A stretch of 64,000 nucleotides of DNA from Gordonia sp. KTR9 (GCF_000143885.2 NC_018581.1:5146001-5210000); one strand, 5' to 3'; counted from the first letter of the stretch, positions 34,550 through 44,340 are shown. Translations and numbers: made by a program. Notes: generated by a model not told the origin, from the sequence alone.

Positions 34550-36151
34550 GTGAGAGTGTCGGACGCAGTCGTCATCGGAGCCGGTCACAACGGCCTCATC
34601 GCCGCGATACGCCTCGCCGATGCCGGGTGGGATGTGACGCTCCTCGAATCGCAGCCCGAGGTCGGTGGCGCGGTCCGCAGCGCAGAACTCACCCCCGGGT
34701 ATGTGACCGACCTGTTCAGCGCCTTCTATCCGCTCGCGGTGGCGTCACCGGTGTTCGCCGACCTCGACCTCGCCGGCCACGGCCTGCAGTGGAGCCGCGC
34801 ACCTCTGGCTTTCGGCCATCCCGCCGGTCCCGACGACGTCGACGCGCCCGTCGTGTTCCCCGATGCCGCCGACACCGCGGCGCACCTGGCCGGCTTCGAC
34901 GAGCGTGACCGGCGCGCCTGGCTCGACCTGGTCGAGCAGTGGCAGCAGCTGCGCCCGGCGATCCTCAACACCCTGTTCGGCCCGTTTCCACCCGTCCGCG
35001 CGCTGCTGTCGGTGTTGCGTTCGCTCGGCACGGCCGACGCCCTGCGCCTCGCCCGATTCCTGATCCTGCCCGCCGATCAGATGGTGCGGGAGCTCTTTCA
35101 CAGCGAGAAGGCCGGTCTGCTGATCCTCGGCAACGCCTTGCACGCCGACATCCCCCTGCACGCGCCCGGCAGCGGCCTCATGGGGTATCTGCTGACCATG
35201 CTCGGCCAGGACACCGGGTATCCGGTACCCGTCGGCGGTGCGGGGGAACTGTCGGCGGCGCTGCGGCGCCGCGCCGAGAGCGCCGGGGTGACCGTCGTGT
35301 GCGACACGCGGGTAACCCGCATCGACGTCCAGGGCGGACGCGCCACCGGGGTCGTGGACAGCACGGGTCGGCGGTGGCCGGCGAGACGGGCCGTTCTCGC
35401 CGACGTCTCGGCCCCCGCGTTGTACACCGAACTGCTCTCCGCCGACGACGTGCCGGCGCGCGTCCTCGAAGATCTCCGAACCTTCACCTGGGACACCCCC
35501 GTGGTCAAGGTGAACTATGCGTTCGGCGAGAAGATCCCATGGCGCAGTGCGAATCTCGGCGGGGCAGGCACGGTACATCTCGGCGCGGACGCACGCAACA
35601 TCGCCTACTCGACCGCCGACATCGAAACCGGCCGCGTCCCCGAACACCCGTTCCTGCTCTTCGGCCAGATGACCACCGCCGACCCCGGGCGGTCTCCCGC
35701 CGGCACGGAGAGCGCCTGGTCCTACAGCCATCTCCCGCGCGGGGTGACCGACGACGAAGCGGCCCAGCTGCTGGCTCGGCGCATGGACGCGGTACTCGAG
35801 GCGCACGCACCCGGCGTCTCCGACCTCATCGTGGGACGGCACGTCCAGACACCCCGCGACCTCCAGACCTCCGACGCCAACCTCGTCGACGGCACGGTCA
35901 ACGGCGGCACCGCACAGCTGTTCCAGCAGTTGATCTTCCGCCCTACGCCCAACCTCGGTGGTGCGTCGACGCCGGTGGACCGGCTCTACCTCGCCGGATC
36001 GGGCGCCCACCCGGGTGGCGGTGTACACGGCGCGTGTGGCAACAACGCCGCGCGCGCTGCCCTCGCATCGGACGGCGTCCGTGGTCTACCCCGGAGAGTG
36101 TTCGACCGCAACGTCATCCGGCGTCTGATGACAACCGACAACAAGCACTGA
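34550..36151 (+). CDS. phytoene-desaturase-like FAD oxidoreductase
   Basis: About 533 residues. The FAD fold starts at once with VVIGAGHNGLIAAIRLADAG, followed by LLESQPEVGGAVRSAEL; the C-terminal end is RLYLAGSGAHPGGGVHGACG. This is the large NAD(P)/FAD-dependent group related to carotenoid desaturases (for example mycobacterial Rv0897c); no carotenoid genes are nearby, so the substrate is unknown. The GTG at 34550 is chosen because GGAGAGGAG ends seven bases before it. An SRPBCC protein follows at 14 bp and a flavodoxin-like protein after that, so the three probably form an operon. Confidence 0.9.
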   Translation: MRVSDAVVIGAGHNGLIAAIRLADAGWDVTLLESQPEVGGAVRSAELTPGYVTDLFSAFYPLAVASPVFADLDLAGHGLQWSRAPLAFGHPAGPDDVDAPVVFPDAADTAAHLAGFDERDRRAWLDLVEQWQQLRPAILNTLFGPFPPVRALLSVLRSLGTADALRLARFLILPADQMVRELFHSEKAGLLILGNALHADIPLHAPGSGLMGYLLTMLGQDTGYPVPVGGAGELSAALRRRAESAGVTVVCDTRVTRIDVQGGRATGVVDSTGRRWPARRAVLADVSAPALYTELLSADDVPARVLEDLRTFTWDTPVVKVNYAFGEKIPWRSANLGGAGTVHLGADARNIAYSTADIETGRVPEHPFLLFGQMTTADPGRSPAGTESAWSYSHLPRGVTDDEAAQLLARRMDAVLEAHAPGVSDLIVGRHVQTPRDLQTSDANLVDGTVNGGTAQLFQQLIFRPTPNLGGASTPVDRLYLAGSGAHPGGGVHGACGNNAARAALASDGVRGLPRRVFDRNVIRRLMTTDNKH

Positions 36152-36165
36152 ACGGAGACCCGAGC

Positions 36166-36600
36166 ATGAACCGAGTCGAACGTCACACGAGCGCAACACC
36201 GGCGCAGGTCTGGTCGGTGCTGTCCAACGGCTGGCTCTACGCCTCCTGGGTCGTCGGGGCCTCCCGCATCCGCGACGTCGATCAGTCGTGGCCGCAGGCA
36301 GGATCCAAGATCCATCATTCGGCGGGCGTGTGGCCCGCCCTGCTCGACGACGAGACGGAATCCGTGGAGTCGAAGGCCGGCCTCCTCGAATTGTCGGCTG
36401 CCGGCTGGCCCTTCGGCCGCGCGCGCATCCGCATGACCGTCGAAAAGGACGGAAACGGTTCCCTGATCGGCATGGAGGAGTTCGTCGAGACCGCGCCGCT
36501 GAAGTGGATTCCGCCGGTCGTCCAGGAGGCGGTCATGTCCCCGCGTCTGAACGAATGCCTGAGACGACTGGCGATGCTCGCCGAGAACCACGCCGGCTGA
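36166..36600 (+). CDS. SRPBCC family protein (START-like)
   Basis: 144 residues. The N-terminus MNRVERHTSATPAQVWSVLSNGWLYASWVVGASRIR is the typical start of a polyketide-cyclase-like or START-like hydrophobic-pocket domain. The GMEEFVETAP and VMSPRLNECLRRLAMLAE segments supply the last strand and the long C-terminal helix. Such proteins bind lipids or small hydrophobic ligands. It lies 14 bp after the phytoene-desaturase-like gene and 41 bp before the flavodoxin-like gene, which suggests it may bind the flavoprotein substrate. Confidence 0.85.
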   Translation: MNRVERHTSATPAQVWSVLSNGWLYASWVVGASRIRDVDQSWPQAGSKIHHSAGVWPALLDDETESVESKAGLLELSAAGWPFGRARIRMTVEKDGNGSLIGMEEFVETAPLKWIPPVVQEAVMSPRLNECLRRLAMLAENHAG

Positions 36601-36641
36601 CGCCTGGTTGCAATCGGGTCGGTTCGGGTACGCGATCCGAC

Positions 36642-37247
36642 ATGACCACAGCACTCGCGATCACCTGCACCCTCAAACCGTCGCCCGCTGAATCGAGCAG
36701 CGACCTCATGGCCCGGCACATCCTCGACGCACTCGCCGAACACGGCGTGTCCGGCGACATCATCCGGGCGGTGGACCACGACATCCGGCCCGGAGTCGAA
36801 CGGGACATGGGTGACGGAGACGAGTGGCCTGCCATCTTCGAGCGGGTGGCCGCGGCCGACATCCTGGTGATCACGACCCCGACGTGGCTGGGCCACATGT
36901 CGAGCGCGGCCCAGCGTGTCCTCGAGCGACTCGACGCCGAGATCTCCGAGACCGACGACGCCGGCCGCCCGACCATGCTCGGGAAGGTCGCCCTGTGCGG
37001 TGTCGTCGGCAACGAGGACGGTGCGCACAAGATCATCGCCGACGTCTTCGGGGCACTCGACGACATCGGGTTCACGATCCCCGGGCAGGGCAACACCTAC
37101 TGGAACGACGAGGCGATGGGCGGCCGCGACTACAAGGATCTCGACGCGGTGCCCGACCCCGTCGCCTCGGCCACCAGCGCCGCCGCCCGTAACGCGGTAC
37201 ATCTCGCGCGATTGCTGTCGCAGAACAGCTTTCCGCCGTACGAATAG
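36642..37247 (+). CDS. flavodoxin-like NAD(P)H-dependent oxidoreductase
   Basis: 201 residues with a flavodoxin/NADPH-dependent FMN reductase fold. The first strand and phosphate loop are LAITCTLKPSPAESSSDLMA, the flavin contact ITTPTWLGHMSSAAQRVLER is near residue 87, and KVALCGVVGNEDGAH follows. It likely binds FMN and passes electrons from NAD(P)H to a quinone or to a partner enzyme. It ends a three-gene run (flavoprotein, SRPBCC, this gene) and is convergent with a membrane-protein gene; a 42-bp imperfect palindrome follows its stop. Confidence 0.87.
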   Translation: MTTALAITCTLKPSPAESSSDLMARHILDALAEHGVSGDIIRAVDHDIRPGVERDMGDGDEWPAIFERVAAADILVITTPTWLGHMSSAAQRVLERLDAEISETDDAGRPTMLGKVALCGVVGNEDGAHKIIADVFGALDDIGFTIPGQGNTYWNDEAMGGRDYKDLDAVPDPVASATSAAARNAVHLARLLSQNSFPPYE

Positions 37248-37281
37248 TCTCTGCGACAGTGGGTTCCACTCCCGCGGTCCT

Positions 37282-37323
37282 GTCTACGTCACGCTGATGG
37301 GATCCGATGAGCGGGACGTAAAC
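37282..37323. repeat. 42-bp imperfect palindrome in convergent gap
   Basis: The stretch is centred on GATC at 37301-37304, and 17 of 21 base pairs are complementary between its two arms (GTCTACGTCACGCTGATG and GATGAGCGGGACGTAAAC). It fills the gap between the convergent flavodoxin-like and membrane-protein genes. It may act as a bidirectional terminator, but the size and the GATC centre are more like a dispersed repeat or a recombination site. Confidence 0.65.
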
Positions 37324-37373
37324 GTGGCCGCGCGATGAAAACTGCACCACGGCAGGAGGTCGGCTTTCACCGA

Positions 37374-38480
37374 TCAGTGCATCTCGCTCTCGGAACGATC
37401 AGCGGCGGCTTCTGATGCCCGTCGACGCAGGCGCTCTCGGTATCCGTAGGTGGCGCGCAGGACGTCGTCGTAGCTGTCGGCACTCGACCCGAGGGCTCCG
37501 GCGAAGATCCCCATCGAGGTCGCGAGCCACGACAGGTACACGTAATTGCGTAGTCCCACCGCATGTCCGAGCTGTGAGGCGAGAAAGCTCTCGTCGATGA
37601 CGATGAGCGCGGCGGCCAGGGTGGCCGCGAACAGTCCGGCGTAGAGCACCACCGCGCTGAACACGACCGTACAGACGGTGGCCATGTTGTAGAGGCGGGC
37701 GCGCGGTCTCGCGGTGACCGTCGCGCGTTCCCACAACCTGTTGTTGGTGATGAGCCATACCGAGGCCAGTACCAGTGACAGCAGCGTGATCGCGGCCAGA
37801 CGCCAGGCGCTCAGCGCGTTCGCCATGGACCAGATCGTGGAGAAGAAGATGCCGAACGACGCCGCCGCCGCAGCTGCGGCCGTCATACCGGTCAGGGTCG
37901 GGATCAACCGCCACGGTCGATTCCCCCGGACCATTCCGGCCATCAGCTTGAGCCGGCGCGAATAGCCTTCGGCGCACACGTATTCGGTGTCGCCGTCGGA
38001 TGTGACGAGGATGCCGCGTTGCTGCTCGAACCCGCGTATCGAATCCTCACCGGTCATCGTCCCGGCGATGGTCGCGATCAGAGTGCGCAGTGCCCGCCGG
38101 GGCACCGGGCCGAGCGCGGGGAGCGACACGACGGCGGCGTGGCGCTCGCGGTCGAGTTCGGCCAGCACCACCAGATTCCGGGGACTGCGGTCGTTTTCGT
38201 CACTGTCCCGCGGCTTGTACAGCCGCGGCATCTCGGTGACGAACACGATCACCTCGTCGGCCGCATCGTCAGTGCCCCAGACCGTCTCGAGGTCACCACG
38301 CGGAGTCATCTGCAGCGTGGTGTCCCTTGTGACGGTATGGCCGCGGTACTCCAGCGACAGGTCCTCGGCAATCCGCGCGAAACGGTCCTCGCCACCCTCG
38401 ATCAGGGTGGCGGGGAGTCCGTGTTCGGCGACGATGCGCAAGGCGCCGGCGCGTCGGTCGTCAATTTCCTGGCTGTTCAT
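37374..38480 (-). CDS. conserved membrane protein of unknown function
   Basis: About 368 residues. Residues 1-180 are cytosolic and mixed alpha/beta, with no recognised motif. The C-terminal half has four or five helices (for example LIPTLTGMTAAAAAAASFGI, LAAITLLSLVLASVWLI, MATVCTVVFSAVVLYAGLF and LAAALIVIDESFLASQLG). A TTG at 38504 is an upstream alternative that would put the start 6 bp after the acidic-protein stop. It is a likely partner of that protein and of the Rv2629-type gene, all on the minus strand. The function is unknown. Confidence 0.8.
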   Translation of the reverse strand: MNSQEIDDRRAGALRIVAEHGLPATLIEGGEDRFARIAEDLSLEYRGHTVTRDTTLQMTPRGDLETVWGTDDAADEVIVFVTEMPRLYKPRDSDENDRSPRNLVVLAELDRERHAAVVSLPALGPVPRRALRTLIATIAGTMTGEDSIRGFEQQRGILVTSDGDTEYVCAEGYSRRLKLMAGMVRGNRPWRLIPTLTGMTAAAAAAASFGIFFSTIWSMANALSAWRLAAITLLSLVLASVWLITNNRLWERATVTARPRARLYNMATVCTVVFSAVVLYAGLFAATLAAALIVIDESFLASQLGHAVGLRNYVYLSWLATSMGIFAGALGSSADSYDDVLRATYGYRERLRRRASEAAADRSESEMH

Positions 38481-38510
38481 GAGCCGTGCCGTCTTGTCGC
38501 CCAAGCGGTC

Positions 38511-38720
38511 TCAGTCCGGTGGTTCGGACTCCCCGGCGGCCGGGGAGGCCGGGTTGTCCTCGTCGTCGCGGGCGGTGGCGGCGGAGGGGTCCACCTGCTC
38601 ATCGGTGTCGGGTTCGTGGACTGTCCGCTCCTCGAGTTCGTCGACCTTGCGGCGGGCATCATCCGGCGTCGCGTCGGGGGTCCCGGTCTCGGCGGGCTCC
38701 ATGGGAAGTTCTTCGGTCAT
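38511..38720 (-). CDS. small acidic disordered protein
   Basis: 69 residues, almost all acidic, Pro, Thr or Ala (MTEELPMEPAETGTPDATPD then DARRKVDELEERTVHEPDTD). There is a short helical stretch at DARRKVDELEERT, and no Cys, Trp or Phe. GGAAGG upstream supports the ATG. It lies directly before the membrane-protein gene (gap 30 bp or less) and downstream of the Rv2629-type gene. A small stress-type or linker protein is plausible; the function is unknown. Confidence 0.65.
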   Translation of the reverse strand: MTEELPMEPAETGTPDATPDDARRKVDELEERTVHEPDTDEQVDPSAATARDDEDNPASPAAGESEPPD

Positions 38721-38861
38721 CGTGTGCGTCGACCTTCCGTCGGTGTGTCTCGATGGTGCCTCTGTCTGATGGGTGGGTTCCCGTTCGTCACCGCGGGCAA
38801 ACCGGCGCGGCGCGTCACGCCGCGCCGGGCTCAGCGAACGGTTCGGTTGTGGGTGAACCAG

Positions 38862-39995
38862 TCAGTCGGTGGCCGACGTTCTCGGTGCATACCGCAGGAC
38901 GGCGCCGATGCCGTCGCGCGGTGAGATGCGCTCGTCGATCCGGACCAGGTCTGCACCGGTCAGGACCGCCGCCATCGGCAGCGCTTCGTCGGCGCGCAGC
39001 GTGCGCTCCGGTGGGACGCCCAACTCGGACAGGTTCTCCGGTGTCGGTGCGACCGTGGCGACGCCTCCCGCGGCGTCTCCGCCGTCGAACACGACCGCGT
39101 CCTCGAGGTCGCCGATGACGAGCGTCTCGACCTCGCCGTTGCGCAGGGCTCCGCACACCGCCGTCAGCCCCTCGACGGCGAGCGCCGGGTCGTGTCCGAG
39201 CCCCGCCTGCAGGCTCTCCGCCGCGTCGGCCATCGTATGGTTCTGGCGCAGTTCGAGTTCGGAGGTCACCGCCTTGCGGATGTCCTCGTCGGCGATGCCG
39301 CTGTCCCGGGCTCCCAGTTGGAGATCGACCAACCGTTCGGCGAGCCGCTCGGGAGCCGCCGCCCGCAGGTCCGACAACGACGAGAGCTCGCCGATGACGA
39401 AGACGATCTCGGGTGTGTCCGCGTCGACGATCGCGGTCAGGCGATCGGCGATCTGCCGGATGTTCTTGCGGTTCTGTTCGTCGCTGCGCTGCTGCGGATC
39501 ACCGTACCCCGGCGACTCGGCACCAGCCGCGTGATGGATCGGATAACCCTCTCCCTCAACGGTTTCGCGCCTCATCGACGACCCGCCGGCCTCGAAGAGC
39601 TCGATGTCGGCGCCGGCGTGGTCGACCGCGGCGATCACATGCCGCGGGGCGCTCGTACCGTGTTCGATCAGCGGAACCAGGTACGGCACCGGCGAATACC
39701 GCGCCACGGGTGTGACCGGTGGACGACTGAGGTGTTCGTCGAGCAGCACGCCGCCGGGACCCGCGATCAGAGCACGACCGCTGGGCCCGACCGCCGGAGT
39801 CCCGTCCAGCAGGGTGGTGCCGATCGACTCCACCACGGCGGGATCGGCACCCGCCGACTCCAGTTCCGCACGGAGAGCCCGCCAGCGGAGTTCCACCGTG
39901 TGGGCGGCGTCTTCGGTGTTGTGGGAGTCGTCGATGTAGATGGTCGCGAACGGACCGATGGCGGTCGCCAGCTCGCGGAATCGGGTCGAATTCAT
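38862..39995 (-). CDS. Rv2629/Balon-type ribosome hibernation factor (eRF1-related)
   Basis: 377 residues resembling mycobacterial Rv2629, which belongs to the Vms1/eRF1-like family now linked to ribosome hibernation through the factor Balon. The N-terminus FRELATAIGPFATIYIDDSH is the family start, followed by HVIAAVDHAGADIELFEAGG and EIVFVIGELSSLSDLRAAAP (middle domain). The C-terminal ADLVRIDERISPRDGIGAVL is like the L7Ae-type third domain. The protein would bind the ribosomal A site in stress. An AGGAGG before the ATG at 39995 fixes the start. In mycobacteria the homologue is hypoxia-induced (DosR); no DosR box was established here. Confidence 0.85.
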   Translation of the reverse strand: MNSTRFRELATAIGPFATIYIDDSHNTEDAAHTVELRWRALRAELESAGADPAVVESIGTTLLDGTPAVGPSGRALIAGPGGVLLDEHLSRPPVTPVARYSPVPYLVPLIEHGTSAPRHVIAAVDHAGADIELFEAGGSSMRRETVEGEGYPIHHAAGAESPGYGDPQQRSDEQNRKNIRQIADRLTAIVDADTPEIVFVIGELSSLSDLRAAAPERLAERLVDLQLGARDSGIADEDIRKAVTSELELRQNHTMADAAESLQAGLGHDPALAVEGLTAVCGALRNGEVETLVIGDLEDAVVFDGGDAAGGVATVAPTPENLSELGVPPERTLRADEALPMAAVLTGADLVRIDERISPRDGIGAVLRYAPRTSATD

Positions 39996-40082
39996 GCGCG
40001 GCCTCCTTGCCTGATGTCGGGGCAGTCGACTCTCACGAGGGTGCCCACCGATTTCAGGCGGCAAACATGCCGAGACCCACCA

Positions 40083-41126
40083 CTAGAGCGTCGACGTGTC
40101 GATCACGAAGCGGTAGCGCACATCCGAGGCCACGACGCGGTCGTAGGCCTCGTTGATCCGATCTGCGGAGATCACCTCGATCTCGGCGCCGATGCCGTGC
40201 TCCGCGCAGAAGTCGAGCATCTCCTGGGTCTGCGCTATACCGCCGATCATCGAACCGGCGAAGCTGCGACGTTTTCCGACCAGCGCGCCCGCGGGGACGT
40301 CGATCGGATGTTCGGGGAGCCCGAGTTCCACCATTGTGCCGTCGAGGGCGAGCATGCCGAGGTACTTGGCGATCGGGAGATTGGCCGACACGGTGTTCAG
40401 GATGAGGTCGAAGGTGTTGCGCAGCTCCCGGAACGTCTGCGGGTCGCTGGTCGCGTGGTAGTGGTCGGCTCCGAGGCGCAGACCGTCCTCCATCTTCTTC
40501 AGCGACTGCGACAGCACCGTCACCTCCGCACCGAGCGCGTGCGCGATCTTCACCCCGACGTGACCGAGACCGCCGAGGCCGACGATCGCGACCTTCTTCC
40601 CGGGCCCGGCACCCCAGTGCCGCAGCGGTGAATAGAGCGTGATCCCGGCGCACAGCAGCGGGGCCGCCTCGTCGAGTGCGATGCCGTCGGGAATCCGGAG
40701 TACGTAGTTCTCGTCGACGACGATCGACGTGCTGTATCCGCCCTGTGTGGGTGTCCCATCGCGTCCGACGGCGTTGTAGGTGCCCACGTTGCCCCGCTCG
40801 CAGTACTGCTCCTCGCCGAGCCGGCACGGCTCGCACTCACGGCACGAGTCGACGAAGCAGCCCACGCCCACCCGGTCTCCCACGGCGTATCGGGTGACCT
40901 CGTCACCGATGGCCGCGACCGTCCCGGCGATCTCGTGGCCGGGTACCACCGGGAACCTCGTCCCACCCCATTCGTCGCGTGCGGTGTGGATGTCGGAATG
41001 ACAGATCCCGGCGAACGCGATGTCGATCGACACGTCGTTCGGGCCGAGGTCACGTCGTTCGATGGTGGTGGGTTCGAGCGGACGATCGGCTGCCGGGGCG
41101 GTGTAGGCGTTGACCGTGGTGGGCAT
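40083..41126 (-). CDS. adhC: zinc-dependent alcohol dehydrogenase AdhC-type
   Basis: 347 residues of the cinnamyl-alcohol-dehydrogenase-like MDR group. Catalytic zinc ligands are in [27 protein letters not shown] and the later cysteine of [10 protein letters not shown]. The structural zinc cluster [15 protein letters not shown] is complete, and the NADP fold is [22 protein letters not shown]. It matches mycobacterial AdhC and plant CAD in arrangement and likely reduces aldehydes with NADPH. GAGGAG upstream supports the ATG at 41126. It is preceded by a divergent ABC1 kinase-like gene. Confidence 0.93.
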   Translation of the reverse strand: MPTTVNAYTAPAADRPLEPTTIERRDLGPNDVSIDIAFAGICHSDIHTARDEWGGTRFPVVPGHEIAGTVAAIGDEVTRYAVGDRVGVGCFVDSCRECEPCRLGEEQYCERGNVGTYNAVGRDGTPTQGGYSTSIVVDENYVLRIPDGIALDEAAPLLCAGITLYSPLRHWGAGPGKKVAIVGLGGLGHVGVKIAHALGAEVTVLSQSLKKMEDGLRLGADHYHATSDPQTFRELRNTFDLILNTVSANLPIAKYLGMLALDGTMVELGLPEHPIDVPAGALVGKRRSFAGSMIGGIAQTQEMLDFCAEHGIGAEIEVISADRINEAYDRVVASDVRYRFVIDTSTL

Positions 41127-41344
41127 GCGGACTCCTCGGTGCACATTTCGGAGGGTGGCAGATGTGGTGGTGCGCGACGCACCGACGACGCGAACAGATG
41201 CGGGCTGGTGCATGTGTCCGACGCTGCCAGTGTGCCCCGAGGTCGGCTTCGTTGCCATAACGGCACGTCGCGGCGTCGCAGTCACCCTCCGCCGACGCGC
41301 TCCGACACTGGATTCGCCGTCGATGATCGTTACAATGACCGACG

Positions 41345-42712
41345 GTGACGATCAACAGCTCAGTCGACGACGGTCAGCGCACGCAGTTGCACCCGGTGTC
41401 CCCCATCGCCGAGCTCAGCCGATTCGGGACGACCACCGCCCATGCGGCCGCGGGCGTCGGACGCTTCGTCCTCCACACGGCAGGCGACGCCCTCCGGGGC
41501 CGCGCGCCGGGTTCGGCGAGGGTCGCCCACGAGATCCGCACGACCTTCGAACACCTCGGACCGACTTATGTGAAACTCGGTCAGCTCATCGCCTCGAGTC
41601 CCGGCGTGTTCTCCGAGTCCATGTCCGCCGAGTTCGAATCGCTGCTCGACCGGGTGAAGCCGGCCGACCCGGCACTCATGCGCGAACAGTTCATCGCCGA
41701 ACTGGGTCGGGCCCCCGAAGAGGTGTTCGCGACCTTTGATCCGGTGCCGATCGCGTCGGCGTCGATCGCCCAGGTGCACACCGCCACCCTCCCCGGCGGC
41801 GAGGAGGTGGTGGTCAAGATCCAGCGCCCGGGCATCGCCGACCGCCTGGCCCCCGATGTCGCCATCCTCGAACGCCTCGCCGGCCTCGCCGAGATCTCCG
41901 AGTACGGGCGGATGCTCAGCGCACGACACGTGGTCGAGGACTTCGCGGCCGGCCTCGACGCCGAACTGGACTTCCGCATCGAAGCCGACACCATGCGCGA
42001 ATGGTTCGCCTGTCTCCAGCCCGGGCCGTTCGGCGACCGCGTCCGCGTCCCGCACGTCTACGACGACTACACGACCCAGCGCGTGCTGACGATGGAGCGA
42101 ATCCACGCGACCCGCATCGACGACGCCGCGGCCGTACGTGCCGCAGGCCACGACGGTGTCGCGCTCTGCCGCAACCTGCTGCTGTCCCTTCTCGAATCGG
42201 CGTTCCACGGCGGGCTGTTCCACGGCGACCTGCACGCCGGGAACGTCCTCGTCGACGACGCGGGCAAGCTGGTCCTCCTCGACTTCGGCATCGTCGGACG
42301 GTTCACCCCCCGCACCCGGCGCATCCTCCGCCAGCTCGTCGTCGATCTCGTGGTGCGCGGGGACTACGAGTCCGCGGGCCGTGCCATCTTCCTTCTCGGC
42401 GCCGTGCACAAGCCGGGGTCGACGTCCCAGGGTGCCGAGGACATCAAGAAGGTGACGACTCCGCTGTCGACCACCGACCTCGGTTCGATGTCCTACACCG
42501 ACCTCGGGCGGCAACTCGCCGCGGTCGCCAAGGCCCACGATGCGCGACTGCCCCGGGAACTCGTCCTCGTCGGAAAGCAGCTGCTGTACGTCGAGAAGTA
42601 CACCAAGCTTCTCGCACCCCGATGGAAGGCCATGTCCGACAAGGAGATCTACGGATACATGGCCGGCATCCTGAAGGAGGCCGAACGCGACCGGCGAGCC
42701 GACCGGCGCTGA
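41345..42712 (+). CDS. ABC1/AarF/UbiB family kinase-like protein
   Basis: 455 residues. The signature order of atypical ABC1 kinases is present: [13 protein letters not shown] (the KxGQ motif near residue 78), [13 protein letters not shown] with the Ala-rich loop, VVVKIQRPG with the lysine, [24 protein letters not shown] (catalytic loop) and [10 protein letters not shown]. UbiB relatives support ubiquinone or other isoprenoid-lipid metabolism; mycolata use menaquinone, so the exact role is unknown. The start is a GTG at 41345 with a weak ribosome site. DUF3068 follows at about 100 bp on the same strand. Confidence 0.9.
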   Translation: MTINSSVDDGQRTQLHPVSPIAELSRFGTTTAHAAAGVGRFVLHTAGDALRGRAPGSARVAHEIRTTFEHLGPTYVKLGQLIASSPGVFSESMSAEFESLLDRVKPADPALMREQFIAELGRAPEEVFATFDPVPIASASIAQVHTATLPGGEEVVVKIQRPGIADRLAPDVAILERLAGLAEISEYGRMLSARHVVEDFAAGLDAELDFRIEADTMREWFACLQPGPFGDRVRVPHVYDDYTTQRVLTMERIHATRIDDAAAVRAAGHDGVALCRNLLLSLLESAFHGGLFHGDLHAGNVLVDDAGKLVLLDFGIVGRFTPRTRRILRQLVVDLVVRGDYESAGRAIFLLGAVHKPGSTSQGAEDIKKVTTPLSTTDLGSMSYTDLGRQLAAVAKAHDARLPRELVLVGKQLLYVEKYTKLLAPRWKAMSDKEIYGYMAGILKEAERDRRADRR

Positions 42713-42811
42713 CCGGGCGCCGCGTATCCCGGCATGTCGGACCCACTGTGCCCTTCTGTGGCAAACGCGACAGTTAGGGTGGGAGCGATCAGCTGATTCC
42801 AGGAGTCACAC

Positions 42812-44164
42812 ATGAGACGTTTTGTGCCGGCAGTGCTGGCCTTCTTCGGCGCTGCGTGCATCGCGGCGGCCATCGCCATACCGCTTTATCTCGTGCCGCA
42901 GTTGAAGGTGGTTCCGCTCGATCTGGACATCACGTCCGACGCCACCACTGTCGCCGCGGACGGTTCGACCGGAGAACGCTTTCCAGCGGTGATCTTCGAT
43001 CGTTGCTCGGTGTCGGAGAATCGTGCCCGCACTCTCGAGGCGCACCTCACGCAGCAGCGACGTTCGATCATCATCGAACCGTCGGACAGCCGCCAGGCCA
43101 GCCTGCAGTCGGCGCAGACCGTGCGCATCGACCGCCTGCGCGATGCCGAGGGAACCGAGACCGAACCCACCGTCGCCGCCGAGGGTGAGACCCGTACGTG
43201 CGAGGACGGTCTACTGACGGCGACCATCGACCGGGTGTCGGTGAATCGCAAGACCTCGGCACCCAACGGCGCGGTCAGCTCGCTGCAACTCGAGGCGGTT
43301 CCCGAGGGCGGCAACGTCAACGACGTGTCGGTCGCCATCGACAACCGCACCGGTTACCAGTACAAGTTCGGTTTCGACGTGCAGCAGCGCGACTACCCGT
43401 ACTACGACCTCAACACCCGCCAGGACTGCGCGGCGAAGTTCGAGGGCGAGGAGACCATCGACGGGGTGAACACGTACCACTTCGTGTGTGACGTCCCGGA
43501 GACCGACCTCTCCAACCTCCCGAACGCGCAGGGCGAGGCGGCACTCGGCACGATGCTGACGATGCCCGCCCGCTGGTGGGGCATCACCGGGCGCGGGGTG
43601 CGGGCGAACGATCCCATCACCATGCACCGGTACGCCGCCGCGACCCGCCACGTCTGGGTGGAGCCGGAGACCGGGACCATCGTCGACGGTCGTGAGGACC
43701 AGCACCAGTACTTCAAGTCCCCCGACCAGAGCGACGCCACGCCGGAAGCGGTGCGCGAGTTCCGCATGGACGCCCTGAAGGGCACGTTCAAGTGGACCGA
43801 CGACACCGTCTCCAACCAGGCGGGCAAGGCCAGCGGTTACGTCGACCAGCTGAAGGTCGGCGGAGTGTGGGTGCCGATCATCCTCGGCATCGTGGGAGCG
43901 ATCCTGTTGATCGCCGCCCTGCTCCTGTTCTTCCGCGGACGCCGTGACGACACCCGGGTCGACGACACCCCGCCGCCCACGGCTCCCCCCGCCGACGAGC
44001 GCGACACCACCCTGATCAAGCGCGACGCCCCGCCGGCCGGAGCAGCACCGGCGGGCGCGAATCCGTGGGAGCGACCGACCGAGCAGATCCCCAAGGTCGG
44101 CGACACACCGCCGGCCGACGACTCGGCCACGCGCACCTTCCGCAAGCAGCCCCCGCCCGAGTAG
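42812..44164 (+). CDS. DUF3068 (PorA-like) envelope protein
   Basis: 450 residues: an N-terminal membrane helix (RRFVPAVLAFFGAACIAAAI), a roughly 340-residue extracytoplasmic domain with a KFEGEETIDGVNTYHFVCDV segment typical of DUF3068, and a C-terminal helix (WVPIILGIVGAILLIAALLL, about 353-372) followed by a disordered Pro/Asp tail of about 70 residues. The family is confined to actinobacteria and is annotated as PorA-like, but a true porin function is unproven. CAGGAG upstream supports the ATG. A strong terminator follows the stop by 15 bp. Confidence 0.88.
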   Translation: MRRFVPAVLAFFGAACIAAAIAIPLYLVPQLKVVPLDLDITSDATTVAADGSTGERFPAVIFDRCSVSENRARTLEAHLTQQRRSIIIEPSDSRQASLQSAQTVRIDRLRDAEGTETEPTVAAEGETRTCEDGLLTATIDRVSVNRKTSAPNGAVSSLQLEAVPEGGNVNDVSVAIDNRTGYQYKFGFDVQQRDYPYYDLNTRQDCAAKFEGEETIDGVNTYHFVCDVPETDLSNLPNAQGEAALGTMLTMPARWWGITGRGVRANDPITMHRYAAATRHVWVEPETGTIVDGREDQHQYFKSPDQSDATPEAVREFRMDALKGTFKWTDDTVSNQAGKASGYVDQLKVGGVWVPIILGIVGAILLIAALLLFFRGRRDDTRVDDTPPPTAPPADERDTTLIKRDAPPAGAAPAGANPWERPTEQIPKVGDTPPADDSATRTFRKQPPPE

Positions 44165-44179
44165 GGAGCGGCAGAGCAC

Positions 44180-44223
44180 ACACCGCGGGCGCATCCGGTA
44201 TCCACCGGATGCGCCCGCGGTGT
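44180..44223 (+). terminator. strong hairpin terminator after the DUF3068 gene
   Basis: A perfect 20-bp stem (44180-44199 with 44204-44223) with a 4-base loop ends in TTTG. It stands 15 bp beyond the DUF3068 stop. The length and perfect pairing make it a convincing intrinsic-type terminator for this gene. Confidence 0.9.
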
Positions 44224-44236
44224 TTGTGTGGGTCCT

Positions 44237-44340
44237 CCGCGGGTTGAGCCGCACCCCGCGGGTTGAGCCGCACCCCGCGCGCTGAGCCGGGCCACACCCC
44301 CGCGGGTTGAGCCGGCCCCGAGCGGAGCGAGGCGCCGAGT
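44237..44340. repeat. 19-bp tandem repeat (GGTTGAGCCG family)
   Basis: The unit CCGCGGGTTGAGCCGCAC is repeated at 44237, 44256 and, degenerate, 44275, with a fourth copy near 44300 that runs into a longer GAGCGGAGCGAGGCGCCGAG tail. This is an intergenic repeat, not a gene, lying just after the terminator of the DUF3068 gene. Open frames here are artefacts. Confidence 0.75.

Noticed and set aside
34550-36151. Carotenoid biosynthesis locus
   Set aside because: Only a distant desaturase-like flavoprotein is present; no phytoene synthase or GGPP synthase lies near.
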